The notes: generated by a model from the letters alone, not told the origin. Numbered from the stretch's first letter, positions 52,722-62,581 are shown. The stretch: 64,000 bases of DNA from Agaribacillus aureus (GCA_030442055.1 JAUJEB010000001.1:744001-808000), one strand, 5' to 3'. Numbers and translations: made by a program.

Positions 52722-53480
52722 TCAACAATCCATCCATTTTTTAAAATCCGGCACGCGGTCGCGGCTTACGATCACCTCGTGGGTGGTTTCGGGGCATAGC
52801 GTCAGTAATAGGCGGCTGTTGAAGTAGGAATTGATCTGTTTAATTGCTTCGACACTTACCAGGTATTGCCTGTTAATACGAAAAAAATCAACTGGGTTCA
52901 ACACATCTTCCAGCTGATCCAGGGAATAATCAATCGGTAATTTTTTTCCGTCCATCGCCATCAGGTAGGTTGTAGCCTCTTCATAGTGAAAAAAACCAAT
53001 GTCCCTTACATCCACATTTTGATATTGATCGCCTAATTTTACCAGGAAACGTCTTTTATGGTTATGTGTAATGATGTTATTCATCTTATCATAGTTCACC
53101 TCCCGTAAACTAAATTGCTCAGGGCTTAGTGTTTTAAACTTCTGAATGGCCTTTTGCAATTCCTCTTTGTCAATAGGTTTTAGCAGGTAATCAATACTAT
53201 TAAATTTGAATGCTTTTACAGCGTACTCGTGATAAGCTGTAGTAAAAATTACAGGGGGTGAATGATCGAGGTACTTTAAGACATCAAAGCACGTTCCGTC
53301 ATTTAACTGGATATCCAGAAAAATCAGGTCAGGAGGGGAATTGCCACGAAACCATTCTTTGGCCTGGCTGACTGAGGCCAGCATAGCAGTAACGTTGATG
53401 TCTTCATCACAGGCCAATACAAGAGATCTTAGCCTTTCGGCAATTAATCTTTCATCTTCTACAATTACAACTTGGGTCAT
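52722..53480 (-). CDS. LytTR-family response regulator
   Basis: 252 residues. The receiver domain (about 1-120) has the acidic pair in VVIVEDERL, the phospho-acceptor Asp in PDLIFLDIQLNDG (about residue 56), the Thr in IFTTAYHEYA and the Lys in YLLKPID. The C-terminal LytTR DNA-binding domain (about 140-250) is marked by RRFLVKLGDQYQNVDVRDIGFFHYEE and FFRINRQYLVS. Its start overlaps the end of the sensor-kinase gene (ATGA), so the two act as a pair. Targets are unknown; LytTR proteins bind direct repeats upstream of their regulated genes. Confidence 0.94.
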   Translation of the reverse strand: MTQVVIVEDERLIAERLRSLVLACDEDINVTAMLASVSQAKEWFRGNSPPDLIFLDIQLNDGTCFDVLKYLDHSPPVIFTTAYHEYAVKAFKFNSIDYLLKPIDKEELQKAIQKFKTLSPEQFSLREVNYDKMNNIITHNHKRRFLVKLGDQYQNVDVRDIGFFHYEEATTYLMAMDGKKLPIDYSLDQLEDVLNPVDFFRINRQYLVSVEAIKQINSYFNSRLLLTLCPETTHEVIVSRDRVPDFKKWMDC

Positions 53481-54535
53481 ATCGCATTGAGAGATGGTAA
53501 AATAGGTAATTTTACCGTGAAAAAATTATCATTGCTTTTCACTACCACCTGCTTTTCAGAGTGAATATTATAGCGTTTACAAATATTTTCTAAGCCTATT
53601 TTGGTAGAACTTACCGTTCCGCCCTTTTTTCTTATTTCATTTCTCACTACAAGATAGTCCTCCCCTTCGTTATATATTTTGATGAGCAGGGGCTGATCAA
53701 CCGAAAAAGTGTTGTGTTTTATCGCGTTTTCGATTAACATTTGCAAGGCCAGGGTAGGCACAAAAAAGCGTGAGGTATCAAGTTCTACATTGTTTTCGAT
53801 GGCAATACCTTCCTCATGCCTGGTTTTTAACAAAAACAGGTAGGACTCCAGAAATTCAAATTCTTTGCTTAAACTAACCATCGCATTTTCCTTGTTGTCC
53901 AGAATATACCGGTACATCCTGGAAAGCTTATTCAAGAAATCGGAAGCCAGGTCCGGATCTTTGTGAATCAGGGTGGACAACACACTGTAACTATTGAACA
54001 GAAAATGCGGATTAAGCTGACTTTTTAAGCTTTCATATTTAGAGCGAAGCAATTCCTTCTGCATTTGTGCCTTGTCGCGTTCCACCTGGGAGGAGTGATT
54101 AATATACAATCCGAATACCTTAAAGCCGATGATCATCCCGGTAATAAGAAATGCCCTGACCGTTTCTGACCAAAACTCGTTGATCATATTACCTTCTTCG
54201 ATGCATTCCAACCACACCTTGATATAGTAATTTTCAAAATAGATATACAAAATTATCAGGGGAAAAGTGAAAACAATGATGGTAGTAAAGAGCTGTACCA
54301 GTCGCTTTTTGCTGACGATCTCGATAGGATATTTTTTAACAAAATAGTTAGCAATTAAATCGCAAACCTCCCAGGCGATCAACACGACTGCAATTGTCAA
54401 TATGAACATAACCTTCGCCGGCAGATCATAGGTGGTCATCTCCTCAGGCGTTCGGGAAGAGGTAATTTTAAAAAAAAGGTGGATCAGTATCGCTATTCCC
54501 AGCCTGCCACTGTATTTTTTTAAAGCATTTGCCAT
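53477..54535 (-). CDS. LytS/YehU-type sensor histidine kinase
   Basis: About 352 residues from ATG 54535 (MANALKKYSG); a GTG at 54583 would add 16 residues but comes only 5 bases after a terminator hairpin. Four membrane helices fill the first 150 residues, then a short coiled coil leads to the His_kinase (PF06580-type) box with the phospho-acceptor His in LKSQLNPHFLFNSYSVLS, and the ATP-binding module with LIENAIKHNTF. The HATPase G-boxes are reduced, as usual in this class. It is co-transcribed with the LytTR regulator. No extracytoplasmic sensor domain exists, so sensing is probably within the membrane. Confidence 0.92.
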   Translation of the reverse strand: MANALKKYSGRLGIAILIHLFFKITSSRTPEEMTTYDLPAKVMFILTIAVVLIAWEVCDLIANYFVKKYPIEIVSKKRLVQLFTTIIVFTFPLIILYIYFENYYIKVWLECIEEGNMINEFWSETVRAFLITGMIIGFKVFGLYINHSSQVERDKAQMQKELLRSKYESLKSQLNPHFLFNSYSVLSTLIHKDPDLASDFLNKLSRMYRYILDNKENAMVSLSKEFEFLESYLFLLKTRHEEGIAIENNVELDTSRFFVPTLALQMLIENAIKHNTFSVDQPLLIKIYNEGEDYLVVRNEIRKKGGTVSSTKIGLENICKRYNIHSEKQVVVKSNDNFFTVKLPILPSLNAI

Positions 54536-54587
54536 GGATATATAAAAATACGTATTTGGTGTGGGAAATAATCTATCACCCACAAAA

Positions 54588-54617
54588 AAAGGTAATTCTC
54601 TGCCAGGAATTACCTTT
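54588..54617 (-). terminator. Intrinsic terminator of the small secreted protein gene
   Basis: AAAGGTAATTC-TCTGCCAG-GAATTACCTTT is an 11-bp perfect stem with an 8-base loop, followed on the minus strand by a run of T. It lies 57 bases after the stop of the 54675-55100 gene and separates it from the kinase-regulator pair. Confidence 0.85.
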
Positions 54618-54674
54618 AATTATAAATATACGTACAGAATAATTCATAAAATGGGGGCTTCTTAGGCCCATTGA

Positions 54675-55100
54675 CTAGTCTTGCTCTGTGCCGGCTACAG
54701 TGCCATCACCTATGATTAAAGAAATCACAGAGGAAGTCACTTTTTGGGAGTTTTTGCCCTCTCCCTTTATGACAACAGTAAACTTTCCCTTCGCCACTGT
54801 ATTATCAGCTTTCACATGCATGGAAAAAACATCCTTGTTAGCATCTTTGGGTTCAAATGAGATCTCAATACCCTGAGGAGCCTTGGCCTGCAATCCTCCA
54901 AACTCTCTGGAAACATATCTCTTGGATTTTACCAGCCAGACATCTGTAGAAACCTCTCCTCCCGACGATACCTCAATCTTGTTTGAAGCCAACCTGATAG
55001 CAGCTCCATCTTTTGGAGGTGTCAGATTTTGACTCATGGAAGGTAATGCCGAAAATAACAGGACAATCACAAAGGCGATAAGCGTTCCTTTAGTTTTCAT
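54675..55100 (-). CDS. Small secreted protein of unknown function, beta-sandwich-like
   Basis: 141 residues. A clear signal peptide (MKTKGTLIAFVIVLLFSALPSMS, cleaved near residue 24) is followed by about 115 residues with alternating polar and hydrophobic strands (IRLASNKIEVSSGGEVSTDVWLV, GIEISFEPKDANKDVFSMHVKA, KGKFTVVIKGEGKN, SSVISLIIGDGT), which looks like an Ig-like beta-sandwich. There are no Cys and no catalytic motif. It has its own terminator and lies upstream of the two-component system on the same strand. I do not recognise the family. Confidence 0.75.
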   Translation of the reverse strand: MKTKGTLIAFVIVLLFSALPSMSQNLTPPKDGAAIRLASNKIEVSSGGEVSTDVWLVKSKRYVSREFGGLQAKAPQGIEISFEPKDANKDVFSMHVKADNTVAKGKFTVVIKGEGKNSQKVTSSVISLIIGDGTVAGTEQD

Positions 55101-55423
55101 GATTTTCTTTTTAAAGGTAATTCTAATCTACATGGCTTAGAACGAAGATCAGTAAATTCCCGTTTTTAATCTTTCCTGAACCGTAGAATAATGCATGCGA
55201 ATCGGAGAATTGACAAGTTGAACAGCAAGGGCAAAATAACCGTGACATCGTATGAATGACAGCTAAATAACAGCCCCTTAATCTGAAATAGCTTTAAGCA
55301 AACTTTCCCGCTAGGCAGCAAAAAAGTTTTCATATATCCATTAAAAATGAGCGTTCATTATCTTTTTCACAGAACAATTTTAGTGTTTATTTGTCCTTTA
55401 CTCAAAAAAGTCCATTGCTGCAA
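55101..55423 (+). other. 323-base intergenic stretch with divergent promoters
   Basis: Separates the small secreted gene (minus) from the TonB-dependent receptor (plus). Near-matches to the -7 element (for example TATCTTTT close to 55360) are present but none is exact. No RNA gene or coding remnant was recognised. Confidence 0.4.
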
Positions 55424-57781
55424 ATGTCAAAACTCATTTATCTTATTTCTACCATAGTATTCATAACCGGCAATGCCCTGGCTCAAACTGGTGTATTAAC
55501 GGGTTACGTAAGAGATCAAAACACAGGAGAAGCACTTACAGGCGCCACCATCGTCATCGCCGGCACTAATCTGGGCGCAGTGGCAGACCTCAATGGATAC
55601 TATGAAATTACCGATATCCCGGGTAAAACTTATGTGATCACCGCTAGTTTTGTCGGCTATAAACAGCTTTCAAAATATAGCGTTGTCATCCGGTCAGCTG
55701 GCAATCCAATGTTAAATTTCTACCTGTCGCAGACCAGTGAAACACTTGAGGATGTGGTAATAAAAGCAAATCCCTTTGATAAGTTGCCGGAAACACCACT
55801 TTCTATTCAAAGTTTATCGGCCGAGGAAATTGCCACCTATCCGGGCGGTAATAATGACATCGCCAAGGTTGTTCAGTCCCTTCCCGGTGTTTCCGGTTCG
55901 GTTGGCGGATTTAGAAATGATGTAATTATTCGCGGGGGGGCTCCCAATGAAAATGTTTATTATCTGGACGGGGTCGAAATACCCAATATCAACCATTTCA
56001 GCACGCAGGGTAGTGCCGGTGGGCCGGTGGGATTATTAAATGTATCATTTATTGAAGGGGTTACGCTCTCTACCTCGGCCTTTAATGCCAAATATGATAA
56101 CCCGCTTTCCGGTGTTTTGCAATTCGATCAACGCATAGGAAACCCCAGAGAATTTCGGGGTAACCTGCGCATTAGTGCCAGTGAAACCGCGCTTACATTA
56201 GAGGGACCTTTGTTTAAGGCGGGCAAGGAAATGAGCAAAACCACCTACCTGGTGTCGGCGAGAAGAAGCTATCTTCAGTTTTTATTCAAGGTTATCGGAC
56301 TACCTATTTTACCTGACTACTGGGACTATCAATACAAAATCCATCATAAAATTGATGACTATAACGAGGTGAGCTTCCTGGGGATCGGCGCTATAGATGA
56401 CTTCAGCATCAACGTGCCGGACGATATAGATGCGGAACAACAGGCCACGCTGGACCAGGTGCCGGTGATCAAGCAATGGACAACCACAGCCGGTATTAAT
56501 TGGAAAAGAAGGTTTAAAAAAGGAGACGGCTATATGAATACCATCCTTAGCACTAATATACTCGACAACAATTTTTCCCAATTCGATGATAATGAAAATC
56601 AAACCGGCCTGTACTTCAACAATAACTCCCGGGAGTCGGAAATAAAGTTAAGGTACGAACAAACCCGATTCTTTAAAGATTGGACCGTCACAGGAGGTTT
56701 TACCTTACAGCGGGTTGGCTACAGCAACAATACCTTAAACCTGGTAGATAATATCATCTATCAAAGTGATATTGACTTTACCAAATACGGTTTTTTCATC
56801 CAAACCACCAGAGGCCTGCTCAACAACAAAATGAATATTTCGCTGGGAATAAGGTCCGACGCCAACTCCTTAACGACACAAAGCGATCAACTGCTAGCTA
56901 CGCTCTCCCCCAGGGTTGCCGTCTCCTACGCCGTGGATCGGGATCAGCGATGGAATCTGAATGCTTCCCTCGGCAGGTACTATAAAATACCCCCTTATAC
57001 CATCCTTGGTTTTCGCGATAATACAGGTCGTCTTGTCAACCAATCCGCCTCATACATTCGTAGTGATCATGCAGTTATTGGCGTTGAACATTTACTTAAC
57101 GAATCCACGCGCATTACCCTGGAGGGATTCTATAAAAAATACAACGATTATCCGGTATCATCGCTGGACGGGATCTCTCTGGCCAATAAAGGAGGCGACT
57201 TTGAAGTATTAGGCAACGAGCCCATCCAAAGCACCGGAAAGGGTGAAACCTATGGCTTGGAGCTCTTGTATCAGCAAAAATACACGAAGCATTTTTATGG
57301 TATTCTTGCTTACACCTTCTTTGTAAGCGAATTTTCAGGCACAGATAACCGGCTCCTGCCCTCTCTCTGGGACAGCCGGCATTTGTTGACCTTTACCGGT
57401 GGCTACAAATTGGGCAATAACTGGGAGGTCAGCCTAAGATATCGTTTTGTGGGCAAAACGCCTTTTGTGCCGGTTGATCAGGAAGCTACGCTGCAGTTTT
57501 ATCCAGCCGTTATTTTGGATTATGCGCAATTGGGAGAAAACCGATTAAGTAGTTTTAACCAGGCTGATATAAGGATTGATAAAAAATGGAATTTTAATAA
57601 ATTAACGCTGGATGTTTATCTGGAAATTCAAAACGCCTTCAATCAATCAATTCCCGAGCCCCCCAATTTCGGCCTGGACAGGGATGCAAACGGGGCTATT
57701 GTTGAGCCGCGTTCCCTGGTAGAAATTGAAGATGATAATGCTTCAATTTTGCCTATCATTGGCCTTGTGCTAAATTTTTAG
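55424..57781 (+). CDS. TonB-dependent receptor with carboxypeptidase-like N-terminal domain
   Basis: About 785 residues from ATG 55424 (MSKLIYLISTIVFITGNALAQ), which gives a normal signal peptide; the longer TTG frame from 55391 is rejected. A CarboxypepD_reg-like sandwich (about 25-110; GYVRDQNTGEALTGATIVIAGTNLGAV) precedes the plug (about 115-225; SVGGFRNDVIIRGGAPNENVYYLDGVEIPNINHF) and a 22-strand barrel to the C-terminal Phe. No STN domain is present, so it should not signal to a FecR protein. It has no SusD partner. The ligand is unknown; siderophore, cobalamin or metal-complex uptake are possible. A SigZ-like sigma gene converges from the other side. Confidence 0.92.
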   Translation: MSKLIYLISTIVFITGNALAQTGVLTGYVRDQNTGEALTGATIVIAGTNLGAVADLNGYYEITDIPGKTYVITASFVGYKQLSKYSVVIRSAGNPMLNFYLSQTSETLEDVVIKANPFDKLPETPLSIQSLSAEEIATYPGGNNDIAKVVQSLPGVSGSVGGFRNDVIIRGGAPNENVYYLDGVEIPNINHFSTQGSAGGPVGLLNVSFIEGVTLSTSAFNAKYDNPLSGVLQFDQRIGNPREFRGNLRISASETALTLEGPLFKAGKEMSKTTYLVSARRSYLQFLFKVIGLPILPDYWDYQYKIHHKIDDYNEVSFLGIGAIDDFSINVPDDIDAEQQATLDQVPVIKQWTTTAGINWKRRFKKGDGYMNTILSTNILDNNFSQFDDNENQTGLYFNNNSRESEIKLRYEQTRFFKDWTVTGGFTLQRVGYSNNTLNLVDNIIYQSDIDFTKYGFFIQTTRGLLNNKMNISLGIRSDANSLTTQSDQLLATLSPRVAVSYAVDRDQRWNLNASLGRYYKIPPYTILGFRDNTGRLVNQSASYIRSDHAVIGVEHLLNESTRITLEGFYKKYNDYPVSSLDGISLANKGGDFEVLGNEPIQSTGKGETYGLELLYQQKYTKHFYGILAYTFFVSEFSGTDNRLLPSLWDSRHLLTFTGGYKLGNNWEVSLRYRFVGKTPFVPVDQEATLQFYPAVILDYAQLGENRLSSFNQADIRIDKKWNFNKLTLDVYLEIQNAFNQSIPEPPNFGLDRDANGAIVEPRSLVEIEDDNASILPIIGLVLNF

Positions 57782-57854
57782 GATACCGGGTATCCATTAA
57801 TTAGCAAAAGACTTTAAAATGGTATTGATAAATAATTTGATAATGCGTGACTTT

Positions 57855-58415
57855 TTAGCACTTGTAATGACAGGCGTTATTGGGCTCGCATTTCGATTCA
57901 CAGTGTATCACCCATCCCCTGGCATCGTATGACATATGGCATGACTCCTGCAATAATTTCAATATTGCCTTTCTTCCGCGGCGTACTTTGGAACGCAATG
58001 TGGGATATGGCAGGTTCAGCTGGGTTGCCAAGGCCTTTTGTGATCCTTTGTTAATCTCCACCCATTCCAGGATCATTCTGGTTTCGGGATTTAATTGACT
58101 TAAAAATAATTTTATGCAAGACGTAATTTCATCGGTCAATTTTTCGTTTTGATCCACCTCCTCCGGCTCCCAGGCTTCTTCATATGGGGAAAATCTTCTT
58201 TTATTTTTGCGATAGTAATCTATTAAAGTGTGATGAGCAATGGTAAAAACCCAGCCGCTTATATTCTTTAATCTCGCTTTCTTCCCCTGATACCTGCTAA
58301 TTTTCAGAAAAACCTCCTGTACAAGATCTCTGGCATCTTCGCTTTGTGGCACTCTTTGGCTAAAAAAAGAGGAGAGTCGATCATAAAACTCCTTATAGAT
58401 ATCCAAATTATTCAT
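57855..58415 (-). CDS. SigZ-like ECF sigma factor with Cys-rich C-terminal tail
   Basis: 186 residues. Region 2 (about 10-75; FFSQRVPQSEDARDLVQEVFLKISRY, ISGWVFTIAHHTLIDYYRKNKRR) and region 4 (about 105-160; LSQLNPETRMILEWVEINKGSQKALATQLNLPYPTLRSKVRRGR) are complete. After region 4 a tail of about 25 residues carries four Cys and two His (CHMSYDARGWVIHC, CEPNNACHYKC), as in SigZ-type factors. The tail could bind a metal or form disulfides and act as a built-in sensor in place of a separate anti-sigma factor, which is absent here. It converges with the TonB-dependent receptor gene. Confidence 0.9.
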   Translation of the reverse strand: MNNLDIYKEFYDRLSSFFSQRVPQSEDARDLVQEVFLKISRYQGKKARLKNISGWVFTIAHHTLIDYYRKNKRRFSPYEEAWEPEEVDQNEKLTDEITSCIKLFLSQLNPETRMILEWVEINKGSQKALATQLNLPYPTLRSKVRRGRKAILKLLQESCHMSYDARGWVIHCESKCEPNNACHYKC

Positions 58416-58542
58416 TTCCTGACAATACTTTTCAAAAAAGTGACGCTATTTGGCTAAAGACGTAGAAGTTGAGAAATGATGCCTGCCTGGTTCCGGAAAA
58501 TAAAGGAATATTGAAAATTAATTAATGATCTCACCGGGGATC

Positions 58543-60453
58543 TTAGAGGTGATCCATCATCTTTTTATCCAATTCCTCATATTTGGATTGGTTACTAATA
58601 AATTCAGGGACGATCTGTTTCATCATTTTCACCATTTCCAATTCGTCACCATTTTTTGCTACCGTAATTAAGTTGTCAATTTTGAATTTTACTTCGTTGT
58701 AATCTTCCTCCCTGACCTTGGCGATCATTATTTTAGGATGGTGGGTGGGAATGGTATTTTCTTTATTATTCAGCAATTCTTCATAAAGTTTCTCCCCATT
58801 TCTCAGACCGGTAAACACAATATCAATATCTTTTCCCAATTCTTTTCCCGACAATTGGATCATTTTCCTGGCCAGGTCAACAATTTTAATCGACTTACCC
58901 ATATCAATAATAAATATCTCATGTCCCTCACCCATAGCGCCAGCTTCCAGGGATAGCTGACAGGCTTCGGGAATCGTCATAAAATACCGTGTCATTTCCG
59001 GATGTGTTACAGTTACCGGACCGCCATTCGCCAGTTGTTTTTTGAACAGCGGAATGACCGAACCATTTGATCCCAACACATTGCCGAAACGCGTGGTGAT
59101 AAAAGCCGTTGTTTTGTCACTTTCCTGGGACAGGAAGGCACTCAGCGACTGCACATAAATTTCAGCAATCCTTTTGGAAGCTCCCATAACGTTTGTTGGG
59201 TTGACCGCCTTATCGGTAGAAATCATGACAAATTTTTCAGCATTATATTTCACCGCCAGATCGGCCAGGCTCTTGGTGCCGCAAACGTTGCACAAAACAG
59301 CTTCAGTTGCATTGTTTTCCATCATCGGCACATGCTTGTACGCTGCCGCGTGATAGACCACCTGCGGCCTGAATTGATCAAAAATGCTTTCCATCCGGTT
59401 TTTATTTCTCACATCCCCTATCACAGCAAAAATATCAATTCTGTCCTTGTGCTCCTTGATTTCCCTTTCAATTTCGTATAAAGGCGTTTCACCCTGATCC
59501 AACAGGATAATACATTCCGGATCGTGGCGAATTACCTGCCTCACAATCTCACTGCCAATAGACCCACCGGCACCGGTAATCATTACCCGGCGATCCTTCA
59601 ATTGTTCCCGTACGTGTACATTATCCAACTCCACAGAATCCCTTCCAAGCAAGTCTTCAATTTTCACCTCCTTTATCTGCCCAACGCTAAGCTCTCCTTT
59701 TACCCATTTATCGGGTTGAGGCACACTTCTCACCTTGACATCTAACTTCAGGCATTGATCTACGATTTCATTGGTCCTGTCCAGGGACATTTCCGAAGAG
59801 GCAATGATTAATTCATGGATGTCCAGCTTCAATACCAGCTCTGACAGGTCTTTTCTCGGATTGAATATTTTTATTCCGTTGATGACTTTACCAATTTTCC
59901 GGGGATCATCATCCAGAAAAGCAACAACCTTTGAATTTGAAGAGGTATCGTGATCTACCACCTGTTTTGTAATCTGGCCAAATTGACCTGCGCCAAAAAT
60001 TACGATATTGATACGTTTATGAATCGAATTTGTAAAATAGGAAAATACATATTTTACGATCAAACGATAGGAAAAAAGGAATATAACCGTATTAAAAAAA
60101 CTGATGATAATAACGCTTCGGGGAATAATTGAAACATCAAAATTAAGATAGATCAAATTGATAATCAGCGTTATCATCGTGGCCATTGTGGCCATATACA
60201 CAATTCTTAAGCCATCCTGAATAGTGGTAAAGCGAATAATACCAGCATAACTCTTGGTGATCAGTGTAGCGAGCAGACCACTGCCCATAAATAACAGGGC
60301 GCCTTTCGAAAAATTCTCAATAAATAACCGCTCGACATCAAAGTCGAATCTTAGCAAATATCCAAATAATACTGCAAAGAAAAGGATAACCAGATCAATG
60401 AGTAAAATAATCCACCTTGGAAGAATCCTAAGACTTTGTATTATTTTATGCAT
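58543..60453 (-). CDS. Membrane NDP-sugar 4,6-dehydratase/epimerase of the WbpM/FlaA1/CapD family
   Basis: 636 residues. Four membrane helices (about 12-125), a first Rossmann-like domain (about 140-265; IVIFGAGQFGQITKQV) and a catalytic SDR domain (about 290-600) with ITGAGGSIGSEIVRQV, ISTDKAVNPTNVMGASKR and TTRFGNVLGSNGSVIPLF. The catalytic triad reads S-M-K (Met in NVMGASK) as in WbpM-type long forms, not S-Y-K. These enzymes convert UDP-GlcNAc to a 4-keto-6-deoxy sugar, the first step to bacillosamine-, QuiNAc- or FucNAc-type residues. Its position downstream of two DegT-type aminotransferase genes and two initiating transferase genes fits a surface-glycan cluster. Confidence 0.94.
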   Translation of the reverse strand: MHKIIQSLRILPRWIILLIDLVILFFAVLFGYLLRFDFDVERLFIENFSKGALLFMGSGLLATLITKSYAGIIRFTTIQDGLRIVYMATMATMITLIINLIYLNFDVSIIPRSVIIISFFNTVIFLFSYRLIVKYVFSYFTNSIHKRINIVIFGAGQFGQITKQVVDHDTSSNSKVVAFLDDDPRKIGKVINGIKIFNPRKDLSELVLKLDIHELIIASSEMSLDRTNEIVDQCLKLDVKVRSVPQPDKWVKGELSVGQIKEVKIEDLLGRDSVELDNVHVREQLKDRRVMITGAGGSIGSEIVRQVIRHDPECIILLDQGETPLYEIEREIKEHKDRIDIFAVIGDVRNKNRMESIFDQFRPQVVYHAAAYKHVPMMENNATEAVLCNVCGTKSLADLAVKYNAEKFVMISTDKAVNPTNVMGASKRIAEIYVQSLSAFLSQESDKTTAFITTRFGNVLGSNGSVIPLFKKQLANGGPVTVTHPEMTRYFMTIPEACQLSLEAGAMGEGHEIFIIDMGKSIKIVDLARKMIQLSGKELGKDIDIVFTGLRNGEKLYEELLNNKENTIPTHHPKIMIAKVREEDYNEVKFKIDNLITVAKNGDELEMVKMMKQIVPEFISNQSKYEELDKKMMDHL

Positions 60454-60711
60454 GCATTAAAAATTCATTGCCAGATTACCACATATCAGACATTTTTTCA
60501 CTTTATAATTAGACAAAACCTTACTTTGGTGTTTTCCCTACCTATTACACGACCTTCAGCTTAATCTTATCCCGATTTTAAGCATTTGACTCCCAAAGCG
60601 TTGAAACAGGCCGAAAAAGGGAATAAAAACAATTAGGCTTTGCTAAATTCAGGCATGCAAAATAACGAAAAAATTATAATAAAAATAGTAAAAGTCCATA
60701 TTATGCATCCG

Positions 60712-61833
60712 TTAAGTTTTTAGAAACTGCCGAATGAGATCTATTATTTCGGCCTGTTGGCCCTCGGAAAGGTTGGTGCCGGAGGGAAGTGCCAACCCAT
60801 GTTTAAACAACCAATCAGCAGTCCCATTTATGTATTGGGGATGGTGTTTGAAGACCGGTTGCCGATGCATTGGATTCCAAAGATGCCTGGCTTCGATGCT
60901 GTTTTCTTCTAAATACTTCTTCAGGGAACCGGCTATATCCGGGCGATCAAAAATCAGGGTGGTTAACCAACGGTTTGAGCAACTGCCAGGCTGCTCTTCC
61001 TGAAATGCAATGAAATCATAAGTTTGAAGTGTCCTGTAATAGTTATTGAAAATAGTTCTTTTCTTTTTTATTCGCTCATCCAGCAAGTGTATTTGACTGG
61101 CACCCAGCTCTGCTGCCAGCCCATTCATTTGATAATTATAGCCAACATCACGGTGTACATAGTAAGGTGCGCGCGAACGGGCCTGCGTGGCCAAATATGC
61201 CGCTTTCTCTTTGATATCGGCCCGATTGGTAAGCAACATGCCACCGCCGCCGGTAGTGATTATTTTGTTATAATTAAAAGACAATATCCCGACATCACCA
61301 AAGGTCCCCAGAAACTGCCCTTCATACCTTGCACCAAGGGAACCGGCCGCATCCTCGATAACGGGAATTTCATATTTTTGACAAAGCGCTACTACCTGAG
61401 CCACTTTGGCCGGCATCCCATAGGTATGCGCCAGCAATAAGGCCGCCGGCTTCTTGTTTGACGCAACGCGGGATTTTAAAATATCTTCCACGATGCCCGG
61501 ATCCATATTCCAGGTATCGCGCTCCGAATCTACTATTATCGGAATAGCCCCTACATATGAAATAGCATTGATCGTGGCAACAAAAGTAAAAGCAGGGCAC
61601 AGCACCTCATCGCCAGGGTTCACGCCTAAAGCAAGCAACGCCAGGTGCAAGGCTGAAGTTCCGGAGTTAACAGCCAGTGCCTGGGTGACGCCCGATCTTT
61701 GACATATGGCCTGTTCAAACCGGCGGAGGGATTTTCCGGGGTCAGCCGCTCCATTGGCAAAACAACCCGGTAGCTGTTTCAACATGGCAGCATCAATATC
61801 GGGAGGAGCTAGCTTAATTCTGAATTCTGACAT
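60712..61833 (-). CDS. DegT/DnrJ/EryC1/StrS aminotransferase (NDP-4-keto-sugar, PglE-like)
   Basis: 373 residues. PLP-dependent sugar aminotransferase: SGTSALHLALLALGVNPGDEVLCPAFTFVATINAI (about 58-95), the cofactor-binding Asp in VIEDAAGSLGARYEG (about residue 163), and the PLP-binding Lys in ILSFNYNKIITTGGGGML (about residue 190). It would aminate C4 of the keto-sugar made by the WbpM-type enzyme encoded 258 bases downstream, giving a UDP-4-amino-sugar. N-acetyltransferase genes that would complete diacetyl-bacillosamine are not seen. The gap of 102 bases to the next upstream gene leaves operon membership open. Confidence 0.92.
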   Translation of the reverse strand: MSEFRIKLAPPDIDAAMLKQLPGCFANGAADPGKSLRRFEQAICQRSGVTQALAVNSGTSALHLALLALGVNPGDEVLCPAFTFVATINAISYVGAIPIIVDSERDTWNMDPGIVEDILKSRVASNKKPAALLLAHTYGMPAKVAQVVALCQKYEIPVIEDAAGSLGARYEGQFLGTFGDVGILSFNYNKIITTGGGGMLLTNRADIKEKAAYLATQARSRAPYYVHRDVGYNYQMNGLAAELGASQIHLLDERIKKKRTIFNNYYRTLQTYDFIAFQEEQPGSCSNRWLTTLIFDRPDIAGSLKKYLEENSIEARHLWNPMHRQPVFKHHPQYINGTADWLFKHGLALPSGTNLSEGQQAEIIDLIRQFLKT

Positions 61834-61935
61834 GCCAGTAATTTATGATAGGGAAAATTCGGGATAAACTTTTTATTCATCAAATTAACGCCGATAGTCG
61901 TCGTATATAGTAACTTTTTCAAAGATTCCTGGGAT

Positions 61936-62553
61936 TTATTCGGTTTGCTTTTTGTAATCAATCAGCGAAATTTCAGCAGTTTCTTTTCGCGGCTGCAGGC
62001 ATTGCCAGAGCGTCATTACCAGGATCTTCATATCTAATAAAAACGAAATGTTATTCACATATGTCACGTCAAAGGCAAGCTTCTGAGACCATTCAACGGC
62101 CTTTCTTCCATTGACCTGCGCCAAACCGGTTATTCCTGGTTTTACCTGATGCCGTTTTTTTTCCTCGTCGCTGTAATAGTTGATATATTCCGGCAGCAGC
62201 GGTCTGGGGCCAACAAAACTCAGGTCGTTCAGCAATACATTAATCAACTGCGGAATTTCGTCTAATGAATAAATACGCATAAATCTGCCCCACCGGGTTA
62301 CGACCATGGGTCGGTGGCTCACGGGATCCTCGATGACCTGCCCACTCTCCGTATTTGCGTCTAAAAGCGTTTTAAATTTGTATAATTTAAATTCTTTCTC
62401 CTGGTACCCTACCCTGCTCTGCACAAACCAGACCTTCCCGCTATTCACGATAGCGGTCACTATTGTCAGCACCGCGAAAACAGGCAACAGTGCAACAGCC
62501 AATAACAATGCCATTGACAAGTCAATAATCGGTTTGAGTAATCTCACATACAT
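61936..62553 (-). CDS. Polyprenyl-phosphate sugar-1-phosphate transferase (PglC/WcaJ-type), copy 2
   Basis: A 205-residue initiating transferase with one N-terminal re-entrant/membrane helix (about 10-33) and the conserved catalytic half: VWFVQSRVGYQEKEFKLYKFKTL, the Asp-Glu dyad in SLDEIPQLINVLLNDLSFVGPRPLLPEY (about 97-125), and VKPGITGLAQVNGR. It attaches a sugar phosphate to undecaprenyl phosphate on the inner face to begin a repeat unit. It has the short PglC-like form without extra helices. It lies 28 bases after a second gene of the same family; both keep the full catalytic set, so both may be active on different sugars. Confidence 0.93.
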   Translation of the reverse strand: MYVRLLKPIIDLSMALLLAVALLPVFAVLTIVTAIVNSGKVWFVQSRVGYQEKEFKLYKFKTLLDANTESGQVIEDPVSHRPMVVTRWGRFMRIYSLDEIPQLINVLLNDLSFVGPRPLLPEYINYYSDEEKKRHQVKPGITGLAQVNGRKAVEWSQKLAFDVTYVNNISFLLDMKILVMTLWQCLQPRKETAEISLIDYKKQTE

Positions 62554-62581
62554 AGCGGCGACAGGCCGGCAGCTTACCTGA

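Noticed and set aside
57781-57795. GGATACC-G-GGTATCC inverted repeat at the stop of the TonB-dependent receptor gene.
   Set aside because: A one-base loop and no T-run make it a poor terminator.
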